Assembly: GCA_033026295.1 (NCBI GenBank)
Contig: CM065168.1
Location: 27,082,306-27,146,305 of the forward strand
DNA: 64,000 bases
Source of the DNA: Channa striata
Taxonomy: Eukaryota > Chordata > Actinopteri > Anabantiformes > Channidae
Direction: 5' to 3'
Part shown: positions 10,276-22,049 of the stretch, one piece after another
Layout: each line of letters opens with the position of its first letter
How positions within the stretch are numbered: the first letter of the stretch is position 1
The notes under the pieces: generated by a model
Databases searched by the model: none
What the model was told of the DNA's origin: nothing
Seen by the model: the letters and a program-made list of their open reading frames with translations, nothing else
Made by a program: the position numbers and the translations under genes

Positions 10276-13152
10276 GGTGTGCTTTGGGATATTTACCCAC
10301 ATCTGTGCATGACTGACTAAACCTCTGACACGAGCCTGGGTTCATGTTACTTTTTGCTCATTCAGTGAAAATTGGTGGTGCTCTGCCCTGAAAGAAATAG
10401 TTCTCAATACCATTTCCATCTTCAAATTTGAACTTTACTGGCAAGTTACTTTAATAGCACAGTTTGAAAAATTACTAACATTGAATAATCAAAGAGGGCC
10501 AGAAATTACTAAAGAGCTCATCTAATAATTACATCGCCCACCTTAACCTTTTAATCTAATCTGTTCTCAATAGGGCTTAAGATGCTCACTGATCTGGTAT
10601 CTTAATCATTTAGTTTCTATATCATTGCTCATGAATGCTCATAATTGTGTCAAACATTAAAACCACCCAAATGAACAAAGTGAAAGTTTTAAGAAGTTTT
10701 AAAAAAATATATCGTAAATAATCATTCTATTCATTTGTTTTGTTATGTTCTTTTTGTCTACCCTATTAAGCCCTCAATAACCCTACAAATCTTCCTTTCA
10801 CAACTTGATTTTCACAAGTCTCCTGGCCACAAGTATATGTAGCAAAAGAGGGAAGAAGATGTAGATGATTAAGAGAATATAGAAAAGATAGGAGAGCCTT
10901 TTGGAGGGAGTAAAACATGTCAAGAAGATGGCTCTGGTTTAAAGTGACAGGCTGCCATCAACTACGCTGAACACAGATCATGTGAGTACATGATACACAA
11001 AGAGAGGTCATGGGGAGGAGACCAGCTCTTGATGGTCGTTTCATGGATTATTTCAGAATCAGCCAGGAGTTAAAATTTAAAGTTAAAGTTTTTTCATGTA
11101 GAGCAGAGAAATGTGAGGTGCTCTACAAGGCAAAAACAACACGCAAAATGCATCACTTTAATTGAAAACAATTAGAAAAAAGCCATGCCCCGCTAGTAAA
11201 ATGCAATCTGTCTGGTTAGACCCAAACACTGCATCTCCGATTGTAAGAAATCGGTAACAGCACAGAGGTGCAAGACGCAAAACGAATGTTGTGCACAGAG
11301 TTGAAATCCCTCCCAATGCTCAAGGTGGTGCAGTGTAATAACAGTGTAATAGTTTTTATGTTATTATGTCTGTGGTCTATAGAGCAGTCAACTGAAGGGA
11401 ACAAAAACGTATGAAGAATTTTAAATGTTGAAAACAAAGATGTTTGACGGTTGGTCAAAAGCAATTTTGCCGCTACACCAAAATGCTTGAATTACTTAAA
11501 ACAAATGAATATTTTGACGGAATAATGGAATCATGGTGACAAAGGCTATAAAATATTTTCTGTATGTATAAGACACAATTAAAATAAGTGTAGCAGTTAA
11601 ATGTTTTACAGCACTTTACAAATCTACAAATACAAAAGCAAACAAAAGACAAATCTCCAGCAGAGCGGAAAAATCTGGCACATGTAATGCTTTTCTTCAA
11701 ACACATACAAACACTAAACAACACTAAAGCTCCAGGACATGCATTGTTCAATCCATTTCTTTCTCCATCACAGCAAATAACATTGCCTGAGGGCACACGT
11801 GTTGACACTGAAACATCCGGAGTTGTTCACAAGTGTACGCCCACTCCATCCCTTTAGACTCTGTTATCACGGAGCAGAAAAATATAAACAGAGAAAATAG
11901 TGTGAGCTGTGTGGGGTGAAATTAGTGTCTTGTGAGAACAAGGATGGCTGGACATTTCCTCCAGGATCAGAGGAGGCTTAATCTCTCTGCAACATCTGGC
12001 ACAATCTGGGCAAACAGAGGAAACATCAAGGCATCCTACTGTCCAAAGGCTCTTGAGCAATTTTAGAGTTGAGGAATCAAGCCATTCGGTGCTGTTCCAT
12101 CCCTCCCATCCTTCCAGTGAGGTTTCTTTGAGAATGTGTGTGCGTCTGTTTTTTTTGCAGACTATTCTCTTTGGGTGCTTTTGAGTAAAAACTTAGCCAG
12201 CAATCTTCTACAAGCGATTGCTTTGTTTGAACACTGCATATCTCCTGTGCCTTTAATAAAAAACGCAGAGTTAAGTTTAATTTATCAGAAAGAATTGACA
12301 AAGGCTGCTATGCAAAGCAATATATAAGTAAATGCTTTAGTATTCTGAATTTCTATTCAATGTACTATTATTTGCAAGATCAAAACAGTTTGTCAACCAG
12401 GTGGTCGGCATTTTAGCCAGTAGTATTCAAAAAACAGCAGCAGTTGGAATTTGAATAAGGATAATATACAAGCACCATTTGTTCCACAAACAAACACAAT
12501 CTAGGTTAATACCACAATGACATCAGAACATTTAATATTTGCTTTAGACTGTGTTTTCCCCTTCTGTTGTCTTGACGCACACACATTTGGGAAACATCTA
12601 AGTTTTTTTTTTCTGTGATTTTGTTTTATTTCTCCAGAGCAAATAAGAACAAAATCCATAATCTGGTTTAGATGATCCAAAGCAATTTCCTATAACTAAA
12701 GGCCCCACTCAATTCTGTAATCCTGTAGCTCTAGCCAACATCAAACAATTTTTCCCCACTGGGGAGAAAAAAAAAAGAGAGATGTAACTGCCCCCAAGGG
12801 TGAGATTAAGTTGTAGATATGTGTGGCTAAGGAAAAAAAAGATCATTAGGCTTGATCAGATTGATTAAGATCAGCATGGGCAGATCAGAACATCCGTCAC
12901 CCCAACAAACCACTAGGTCACAAAACTGTATCTACTAATCTCAGAGGCCAGCCACACTAACTAGGATTGGATTTGATATGTTACTGTCCAACTGTATGAG
13001 TCCATTGTCTTTTAGCCATCGTCATTTTCACTGGCCATTGAAAGATGACTACACCTCAACAAGCAGCATGTCTTTTTACTGCTTCAATGGAGAATTTTCC
13101 TCCGTTTCTTTTTGTAACTATGTCCTAAACAGGATTAGTCAGTAATCTCTCC

Positions 13153-13158
<6 letters not shown>

Positions 13159-13195
<37 letters not shown>
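13159..13195 (+). repeat. (CA)18 microsatellite
   Basis: Perfect CA array preceded by CTCTCTCT. Confidence 0.96.
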
Positions 13196-13202
<7 letters not shown>

Positions 13203-14887
13203 TTTCTATACTTGTGAGAACACTCATGTGACATAATGCAATCCCTAGTCCCTTCTCCTAACCATCACATCTGAATGCCTAACCGTAACCCATAACCAAA
13301 AGCTAAATTCTAACCCTGACTTTAAACCCCAGTTTTGGGCCTCAAAAAGCCTTTTGAAGTTGTGTGGACCACCTAAAACGTCCTCACAACAATGGTACTG
13401 AAACAAAATTTGTCCACAGAAGGCTATTAAAGACATGTCCACACACACACACACTCCCGTGTCAGTTTCCCATCTACATAATTACATACAGTAAAACCAA
13501 AACTATTCATATGACTGCAGTCTTCTTTTGTCAACCACTCAACACATCGGCATAGTTTAATACGATGTCTGATGCCTTACTCAGTTTGCATCCTTTTAAT
13601 AAATCAAAGTGGTTAAAATGACTGCCTGTAAGTGATACACCTATTTATCATCAACTAACTTATAATTACCACTGCTTTCCAACTCCAGTGTCATTTCCAC
13701 CAGACCAAGCAATGAGATAAAACTATGCTTACATAATAAATCACACACGCCCAGTCCACGTAAAGGACATGCTTGGGTATAAGTAGGCAGATCGCAGACT
13801 GTGGCTGCTTCACTAGTATAAACAGGTCACTGTCATGGGAAGATCATCAATCCAAGCCCTTCCCTGTAAGAGTGAGGGCCACCGGCCACCTTCCAGGGGC
13901 AACAGCCTCCCTGGGGTTTTCAGCGTGTCTCTGCCTCATCAATCTCAACCAACCTCTGAACACATGGTCACCATCACTAATTAGACCAAATACGGTCACA
14001 GGGAAACCCTAAAAATAGAGGAGAAAAGAGTGCAGTAGTTCTCTGAGGGTTTAGTATTGGAGACAATGAGCCATTAAATATATTTATCCAGCTGTCTTGG
14101 ATACAAACACACTGGGAACAAAGAACACATCTTGTTTTTAATTAAGTTACATGACTTCAGAGAACATAAATTAATTGAAGTATCAGCATTTATAACTTGT
14201 TTTCAGATTGTGTCTCCATATAAGAATACTCTCACCCTGGAGTACTATTTGTGTAAAACCAAACTCAACACATTTTTTAAATTCTTTAAATACCCAGCGG
14301 ATCCTTGACATGAAAATTATGATGTTGCTGGAGAAAACACCTAGACCTCTGCCCAAGGACAGGTGTTCCCCTCAAATTGCTGAGAGTCCACATAATTAAT
14401 AGGAAGCTTAACCTACAACACATGCCCTTGCCCAGTGCAAAGAAATACTTGCAGCGCATACTATAAATGTCACAAAAGTGCAGGTCACAGTGACATTGTC
14501 TTGACTTTTGTAAATATAAACAGCACTCCCCAATATTTACTACTTTGGTACAGTACTATTGTTCTGAAATGTAATGTATGTATGTATCAGAACATCTATT
14601 TTAAAACTTCTTCTGGAAGCTGGGTCCCCTGGGGTCTGCCTAACCTCTCTCGAGTTGGTCACAGGATAAAATCGCCCTTGCTCTCCTCCACTCTCTCTTC
14701 TCTCACACACAAAGCTTTTTTTGCCCCTCACCTCACTCTAGCGTTTCCAGGATTTGTACACTGCCACCATTTACTGCTGTTTCCAACCTTCTTCTGACAT
14801 TTTCCTATCAATGGCTTCAGCAGTACTGATGTGGGACTTTGCTCAAAATGGTCTCACATACAGATTTGTGAACCCTCGCGTATACAA

Positions 14888-14906
14888 ACACACACACACA
14901 CACACA
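14888..14906 (+). repeat. (AC)9 microsatellite
   Basis: Short perfect AC array, followed by a second short ACACAC piece. Confidence 0.9.
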
Positions 14907-17126
14907 AATACACACAGGTACAATTAAAAGAGGCTTGAATTTCTCATGCAGGAAGAAACTACAGCGTTGTCTGAGTTGACTAGGTTAGATGATATGATAA
15001 GACATATGCTTCTGTAATACCAGTATGCCACAAAATATATAAATGTCGAGAAATAACAGTGTATATATAACATTTTGCCTTTAACAGAAAACCAAGATCA
15101 AAAGGGGTTGTCATGGTGATTTTCCCTGATGGTTCACATAGAGCAACAGTTAATCTATCACCTCAAACCCAACAAAGAGGAAATGCTACTTGAAAAAGAT
15201 ACAAACACATGGACACATCCACACCCAACCAGAGGGTAAAGCACTTTATGATCAGTTCAAAGTAGGCTGCAGACAGACAACCTAATGCTAATATATCCAT
15301 AAAATATAGTTGATAAAGCACTGGCTTAGTGCCTAGTGAGGCCCCTGAAGGGACTCAACTGGCAGCCTTCAATCACCTATGTAGAGATAGGAGAGGGAAG
15401 AACAGGAGGAAGACAGCATTTCACACCAACATGCTCGGTCTTGCTACATTTAACAAAAACTTGATATCGGAAGACTTCTGTCACAATTTCCAAGCTGCCT
15501 TGACATCATTTCATTTGTTCTACATTTTAAATTTGTGGGTTGTACAGAATCCACAATCAAAACAAAATCAAATGAAAAAAAGACAGGATAAAAGAAACAA
15601 GAGATAAAACAGAGAAAATGTATTTGGACATCCGTCCTTCTTATCTTGCTCAGAAATCGCAATTTAGGCCCCCTGGAAGTCACTTATAACCGCAGTCCAA
15701 ACTGACAATGCCCCCTACTCAGAGGGTAACAAGCAGCTTGCATCAGCATCCATGACAGCATTTAGGGAAGCCATCAGAGGGCCTGAAGAGTGAACCATTA
15801 GTCTTACCTTCGACAGGATACTCTTCAGCTTCAGGGCAAGGATTCAAAGGGAAGGCATGTAAAAACAAGAGAAAAGACAAAAAGAGAAGACTTGTTAGAC
15901 GTTAGTTTCTTTGATTTGAACTTTTTCTTGCAGACCACCAATGAGTCTCGAGATCTTCGACAGTTGACAGCAAAACTCACTAGGCCTGCACCACTAAACA
16001 GGTAATCTCAGGTTCTTTATCTGACTTTCTTAAAACCACGTTAATGGTTTAATAATTATACACACACACCTATGACGCTTTTAAAGAAGTGTAATAGGAG
16101 TCTGGAGGACTCTCAACCAGCATACTGTAACCACATTAGCTCTTATAGGGAGCAGGAGGTTTCAGTCAAAGAGGATTCCCAACTGAGAGACAGTGACTCT
16201 CTCACACTTCTCTTCGGCTAATGATACAGTGAGTGGGAGTCAAAGAGATCAGGCTCTAGCAGGAGGCTTTAGTGGAAAAAAATACTGTACAGCAGCACAG
16301 GCCAATTTGTAAAGCTACAAAATAAAACTGCAGCTGTCTGCCACTGCAAAAACCCCATGTAGGAAGACAAGGTGCTGTCCAAGAATGTAAAACAGCCATG
16401 GCGTGGCATACCTGTGGAGAGCTTAACATTTTGATCTGCTGTTGAGGCTGCTGGGCCTTGGTCTTTGGGATGCTTCTGTATTAAGTTGTAGCATGATCAG
16501 TAATATTTCAGCGTGACTGTACTAGTTCAAAGCATTTGTCTGATACAACAATTCAGTCAGAGCATAACAGATGCAGTGGAAACATGCACAATCATGAATC
16601 ATGAACGTCATGAAAGAGCAACAACAGCATACAAAATGTATAAAACTGAGGTCAAGCCAAAGTTTAACTATCATACATTTTAGAAATGCAAATTGAAAAT
16701 GCACTTTTATATAAGGTCCATAAAATAACCATGTTTTCAGAAGTAGTTATTGTTGCATGTAGCATTAAGGCTTAATGATAGCAAAAGCCATTTAAAATTT
16801 GAATTTAAGAAAACCAACATCTCTCAATTTAACCACATTGTTGCTGAAAAGGGAATTTCTTGAATGCAATGTCTGGTATTCATCCATAATTGACCCTCAT
16901 CTTTTTGTTCTTTATAAATTCTGTTGTATTATAGACTGCTGTAAACAGTCTTGAGCTTAAGCAATTAAAATTCAGGTAAATTAAGCCACAGGGTTAAAAA
17001 ACAAACATTTTATTCCCTGACACCTGAGCAACACACTGGGGTTAAGAGTGGTCTCTCCGGCAGCATATTTTATTCTCCCTGAGCACATATACATATTGAA
17101 CATACATGTTACAAGAAATTGTTACT

Positions 17127-17225
17127 TTGCATTTGACCCATCCACACAAGGCGGTGCCTGAAGAGCTAGCTGGGATCTGAGCCTGATGGTCTACCCGCTG
17201 AGCTCTAAGGCCACTAGGCCCTTGT
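17127..17225 (-). repeat. tRNA-like SINE fragment
   Basis: On the minus strand GAGCTCAGCGGGTAGACC resembles a tRNA A-box arm, with GGATCTGAGCC in complement at the far side. The adjoining TTTGCATTTGACCCATCCAC matches a tail I associate with fish SINE-type repeats. Too diverged to be a tRNA gene. Confidence 0.5.
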
Positions 17226-17458
17226 GCATCCTGTCTGACTAAACTGAGCAGAACATGTTTTAAATACTCAACGGGAATTATATAAAGACTTCTATTTACT
17301 ATCGAACTTAACATAAAGCAAAAGAAAATAACAATCTGTATGTATGGCGAGTCTGTGGTACATTTAACATCAAAAAGGATGCCAGTGATTGAAAACCTCT
17401 AATGAATGACAGCCTGTTTGCCAACCTGAAGCCATGTTTTCCTGATATAAAGTAAAAA

Positions 17459-17775
17459 CTGTTTATCTAATCGCTGGCCCTGACTCTGCCTTTCCTCTCA
17501 TTTAATCTCTGATCATAGTCCATCATGCTTTTGTGCTCTTCCACATCTCCCTCCTCCTTTTTCTCTCTCTCTCTCTCTCTTAAGCTGAGCAAATGATGCT
17601 CGATGCACAGTGGAGGCTGTTTATATTATCACTGGCCATGACTCTGCTTTCCCCTTTAGTCTTCTCTCAGCAAAGTCCCTCATCTCGTCTTTCACTGTGT
17701 TTCCTCTTTGCCTTTGTAAAAATTCATCATAGGCCACATTTAGTCTAACTTTCAGTGGCACAAAAAATAATGCTT
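17459..17775 (+). repeat. Imperfect tandem duplication, about 158-bp unit
   Basis: CTGTTTATCTAATCGCTGG at 17459 recurs as CTGTTTATATTATCACTGG at 17617. Both are followed by GACTCTGC and then a pyrimidine-rich stretch ending in CATC and GTCTTTC-like words. Similarity is strongest over the first 40 bp of each unit and fades afterwards, so this is an old local duplication. Confidence 0.65.
17561..17580 (+). repeat. (TC)10 microsatellite
   Basis: Perfect TC array within a pyrimidine-rich stretch. On the nrxn2 sense strand it reads GA. Confidence 0.93.
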
Positions 17776-18600
17776 CTGCTGACATGTAGTGGTATAGCAG
17801 GACATGAGATGTTTTGAGAGGTTAAAAGAAAAAAAATGTGATTAAAAATGTAACTTTAAATAGAGTGAATACAAACTTATTTAAAAATATATATTTTTTG
17901 TAAGGAAGAGTAACCCCCCACACTGTTCTGATAGGGATCATTAGAACTTCCATTAGCTCCTAACTATATCTTCAACTTAAAGACAAAATAAATGTTTTAA
18001 AGAAACTAGAAACTTAGAAATGCTTTAATAATGAAAAAAAGTCTAATTTCAAGTCACAGTTTTGTGTTCACACAATTCAGCAAAAACTAATATGGGTGGG
18101 TGGAAAAACAAAAATTGATGCACATAAAAACCAAAATTTGTATCATCTCCAATTCTGCAATAGTTAAAAAAATCTATCTATTGTTACAATAAGGCAAATC
18201 ATCTGCAACATGTTGCAGCACAGGTAACATACAGTGTACACATACTCTGGTCAGCTCATAGCTCATCTTGATTTTGCAATATGATGATGGATGATTTTTC
18301 AAATGCTCTGTGCCTCATCACCAGTAGACTAAAATTAGCGAAGAAGAACCACAAACTGTGCTGCTCACAAAAGGTTTAGGAACAAACACTGCAGCAGTCC
18401 AAATAAATAAACTAACCAATTTAAAATACCAGCTGCAATTGACTGTTTGTAAAAGATGACTCCTATGCTGCAGCAAAGAGGCCATTCCCACTGCCGCAGA
18501 CACTTTCCTTTCCGGTGACTCCAAAAAAAGACACGTCAACTGGTATTTCTACCTGTCTATGAAATTCTATACATTATTTCATCATTTGCATAGAGTTAAT

Positions 18601-18654
18601 AAAGAAGACAAAGATGAAGAAGAAGACAAAGAAGAAGACAACAACGAAGAAGGA
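18601..18654 (+). repeat. GAA/GAC-rich imperfect trinucleotide tract
   Basis: Imperfect repeats of GAAGA and GACAAAGA. Purine-only apart from occasional C and T. Confidence 0.85.
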
Positions 18655-19082
18655 ACTTTGTTTTCTGAATGGCCCCACATCAGGCGCAGTTAGTTCAGCT
18701 TTTATGTATTTTCATTTGCAGCTTGGTGGGCAAAGTTTGTAACACTTTAGCACATAACACAATAAAGTAGGAGGTATAAGGTCTTTTTTATTACTGTATC
18801 TAATTGTTTTTGAATCGATGTACAATTGTCATCTCATAGGTCAGATAAGTATTTGGCAGGGACACGAAAGGAAACACACAAAGCAGATCCTGTTCTGTAC
18901 AAGTGAATACAGGCCAACACAGAAACACATGCACAGACCAACAAGATGCTTGTACCTGCACATAAGCTAAATTTACTTATCTGAAACACAAAATGTAGAT
19001 CTATTTGACTATCTATAAAAAGAGGGATTTTGATTAACATGTAATTATTATTTCAATAATAAACAAGTCATAAAATTACAGT

Positions 19083-19560
19083 TAATATATAATCTTTAGT
19101 TTTCATTTTCTCCCCCCAAAAATAACTTTAATAAGGAATTTAGCTAGGGGCTACTGGCTCAGCTGGTAGAAAGGGTCATCCACTAATCAGTGTAATAAAA
19201 GAATGACTGCAACTAAGGGATTTTAGTTTTATATCAATTGCTGAAATTGTTTTCGGTTGTGACCTTTTATATTAAATGTTAAAAACAATAACCTAAGGAT
19301 TTAATGGTGTATCTGCATTTTTTTGTTGAAGGTGGAAGGCGGATATACTACAGATGTATAGTGAAGCATAAATATTGAGAACAGTATTTTTTTTTTTTTA
19401 CACATTAATGCATCTGTGGTCTGGTCTGACTGCACACCTTGTGAAACACCTTGCTAACTTATTTGCAGATATCAGTAAATAGCATACAGCCCCTTACTTG
19501 TTGCAAAGATACCTGCAGGTAGCTTGTGTGTTTTGGATGGTTATTCATTGTAAAACTGCC
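19083..19560 (+). repeat. Unclassified dispersed repeat, copy 1
   Basis: This block is similar to 45162-45905 on the same strand. Shared words include a tRNA-like GGCTCAGCTGGTAGAAAGGG (copy 2 GGATCAGCTGTTAGAAAGGG), AGTGAAGCATAAATAT against ACTGAAGCATAAATAT, and ATCAGTAAATAGCATACAG against TTCAGTAAATAGCAGACAA. Both end near TGTGTTTTGGAT. The order is the same in both copies. Copy 1 is about 280 bp shorter between the second and third landmarks. The family is not one I recognise; a tRNA-like head suggests a SINE or composite element. Confidence 0.7.
19387..19399 (+). repeat. Poly(T) run
   Basis: Thirteen T residues inside copy 1 of the unclassified repeat, at the place where copy 2 carries extra sequence. 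Confidence 0.8.
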
Positions 19561-19924
19561 TACTCATTAACACTAACAGCTGTACTGCTGATGAAATTTA
19601 ATATAAATACCATGAGGAAAAGGAGTTTGTTCTATAGAGAAGAGACGGTCACAGATCAGTTTCTGCAGTACCTGAAACCAAAGACTGAACATTCTGCTAC
19701 AGTAAATTATGACTGCAGCCAATTTGTGACAAGAGGGAAGACACACATAAATGAAAGTTTGAGTAATACTGCACACCATCACATTTTCACTTGCCTGATC
19801 AGGAATCTACATGACACATTTCACTTGCCCAATTATAAACTTTACTAGCATATCAGTATTGTATTTTATATACAGTATTGAGGACATGTGACCGGAGGAC
19901 GCTTCACTAAACCCTGCATAGCAG

Positions 19925-20052
19925 CTCTCCCATCGGTGTATGAATGTGTGTGTGATTGTGAGTGCGAATGGGTAAAAAAGAATCAGTGTAAAGCGCTGTG
20001 AGTACCAACAGGTAGAAAAGTGCTGTTGAAGTGCAGACCATTTACCCTTTAT
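19925..20052 (+). repeat. Fish LINE/SINE tail (GTAAAGCGCT type)
   Basis: The words CGGTGTATGAATGTGTGTG, GAATGGGTAAAAAAG and GTGTAAAGCGCTGTGAGT, followed by AAAAGTGCTG and CAGACCATTTACC, reproduce from memory a very common teleost dispersed repeat. A second copy in the opposite orientation lies at 25735-25825. Confidence 0.75.
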
Positions 20053-21097
20053 TGTAAATAAAATGACATCACAGTGAAGTCTTTCCTAGGTAGGCTGGAG
20101 GGTGGTTCATCACTACATTAAAAAAATGTTTAATACCTTGACAATAACTGGCCAAAAGCCCTTCATCTGCTTGAAAACTCTCCTCTACAGTGGGAATAAA
20201 CTATTCTGAACAACAGAATAGTTCTGAACAACTATTCTGTTGGTGCCTCCTCTAAGTAAGTTAAAATGCCATGCAATTAAACAACTACATAGTACATAAA
20301 AAAAGATCCAGAAATGCTGCTACCTTCTCTAAGCCCAAGCTCATTTAGAGTGGACTGAGGTGAAGTGAATTTTTTAAATTCTGTTTGGAAATCATGGATG
20401 CTGCATCCTTCATGCTAAAGTCAGTAACCTGACCTTTTGTCAGTGGTAGAGGTCCATTGGAATACACCAGCATTAGCACTGTTCAGTACCATTGTACTCT
20501 AAAAGTTGAAATGTAGACATAAAATAGTTTTCACCTTATAGCCAGTCAACTGTGACATTTTTCGTGTATCTCATGTATAACTACCTACAGCACCAATCAG
20601 ATTAACTAAATTAATCAAAACAACAGTTGCCAGTTATAGAAGCAGTAAAGAAGCTGGATTTCTTAACCGATGAATCCTTGAGGGCTTTGGAGGCAAATGG
20701 GAGACTTTTAAAACCTAATCGTTACCAAGCTAACTAAAAGGTTTTCCAAGGCAGAAAAGCATACATGCATTGAAAAAAACAACTTCCTCTCTATAACTAT
20801 CATTCCTTTTCTTTGCATGTGAAGTAAGATCCACAATTAACTCTCGGATGGATACAAGGAGATTATGACTGGGCATTAATTAATACTGCAAGGAATGCCA
20901 GTTGTTAATATGCATAAGATTAAAAATAAATAATGAGTTCATTTTGGTCATTATATTCAGTCTATATATTAAAAATAGACAATTTGATTTATGGTTGCAC
21001 AAAGATCTGTTATGTCACCAATGATATGTTCCTAAAGGCAATTATTTATTTTCTTTAACTTTTGTTTATGCAGGGTAGTTTCACTGAGAAGCTAACT
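20053..21097. other. Intronic sequence with a compound inverted repeat
   Basis: No gene recognised. Contains the overlapping hairpin arms at 20199-20242. The rest is AT-rich unique sequence. Confidence 0.5.
20199..20242. repeat. Three alternating inverted arms (overlapping hairpins)
   Basis: The arm AACTATTCTG (20199-20208) pairs perfectly with CAGAATAGTT (20214-20223) across a 5-base loop. The same middle arm, extended to CAACAGAATAGTT (20211-20223), pairs perfectly over 13 bp with AACTATTCTGTTG (20230-20242) across a 6-base loop. The middle arm can therefore form one of two mutually exclusive hairpins in DNA or RNA. Confidence 0.9.
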
Positions 21098-21099
21098 TA

Positions 21100-21868
21100 C
21101 CGTAATTTCTGCACTATTGAGCCGCATCCACTAAATCTAAAAATATATATTTTTTTACATTTATTGGCTGCACTTGTCTATAAGCCGCAGGTGTCCGTAT
21201 TGTAACATGAGATATTTACACAGAAAACTGGTACACAAATTTGTTTTAAACTTTTAATGAAATGCGTTTTTCCGAACAGTGCCTATAACACATCAGTAAC
21301 ACGGCTGGTTAAACCAGTCACTGATCGCTATCTTCATCTTCCTCCTCCCCACTAAAAACACTGAAGTCGTCGTCTTCAGTGGCGGAATTGAACAGCCTCA
21401 AAATTATTTCATCACACACTTTCTCAGTCTCTCTTTCGTTGTCGCTTTCAGTGTCACTTTTGTCTCGAGGCAAATCGCTTAAGCTTGTGTTTTTCTCTTA
21501 ATCCTGCAGCAGTCTGGCCTTTCAAAACCCGTTGGTGATTGTGGATTTTTTGACACTGCTCCACGCTGTCAGGATCCATTCCTTGTTTGTTTTTCATGAT
21601 GAGGGTGTGTTGTGTAAGCGCAAAATTATTGATCTGAAGAATTTAGTGTGAGTGCGTTTGATAAAATTCGAACAGTTTTATTGCTTCATTGCGATCTGGT
21701 CGGTAATGTCATTGGTCTGATGTGACAAGACTAAATGTTCTGGCGGTATGAAGCTCGCTCGTAAAAATCTATAAATTAGCGGCGTCACTGTTTAAGCCGC
21801 TGGGTTCAAAATGGATGATTGTGTGATAATTGTGAAAAAAGTAGCGGCTTATAGTCCGGATATTAGGG
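21100..21868 (-). mobile_element. Pogo-like Tc1/mariner element, deleted
   Basis: A 769-bp element between TA dinucleotides (21098-21099 and 21869-21870). Its ends are imperfect inverted repeats. The left end is CCGTAATTTCTGCACTATTG then AGCCGC; the right end, complemented, is CCCTAATATCCGGACTATAA then GCCGC. Additional internal AAGCCGC motifs lie near both ends (about 21183 and 21795). The minus strand carries the last part of a transposase. TA target, end sequence and the acidic C-terminal tail point to a pogo/Tigger-like group. Most of the DDE domain is missing, so it is an internally deleted copy. Confidence 0.82.
21318..21590 (-). pseudogene. Pogo-like transposase C-terminal remnant
   Basis: Reading the minus strand from about 21590, a segment WILTAWSSVKKSTITNGF resembles the conserved W...AW..V...TI...F block near the end of pogo-type transposases. 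It is interrupted by a stop and a frame change. From about 21500 to the stop at 21320-21318 an open frame is rich in acidic residues (DEIILRLFNS, then TEDDDF and GEEEDEDSD), the typical acidic tail. The catalytic core is absent, so no activity is expected. Confidence 0.75.
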
Positions 21869-21889
21869 TACCTACTTCTACAGTATTAA

Positions 21890-22049
21890 CCTTATCACAT
21901 TCACACAGTTACACACATTTACACCTGGAAACTGCCAAGTACAACCACAGTCTGACCTGCTAATCACTGGGCAACTCCACAGGAGCGGATGGGATTAAGG
22001 GGATTGCTAAAGGGCACAACAACATTGTGGATAAGGGAGGAGCAAGCAC
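21890..22049. repeat. Possible dispersed-repeat fragment next to the pogo-like element
   Basis: The stretch CACATTCACACAGTTACACA and the words AACTGCCAAGTACAACC and ACTCCACAGGAGC resemble fragments I recall from fish repeats. The boundary and family are uncertain. Confidence 0.35.

Larger units (their letters stand above)
9593..17126. other. Unique intronic sequence with CA microsatellites
   Basis: No exon or RNA gene recognised. CA arrays at 10221-10274, 13159-13195 and 14888-14906 are listed separately. The AT-rich block 10460-10640 has several ATTA/TAAT cores and no repeat signature, so it is a candidate conserved non-coding element. That suggestion is inference only. Confidence 0.5.
17226..19082. 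other. Intronic sequence with internal duplication
   Basis: No gene recognised. Holds the 158-bp imperfect duplication at about 17459-17775, a CT tract at 17561-17580 and a GAA-rich tract at 18601-18654. Confidence 0.5.

Noticed and set aside
10091..10320. Three overlapping frames rich in His/Thr
   Set aside because: All three are readings of the CA microsatellite at 10221-10274.
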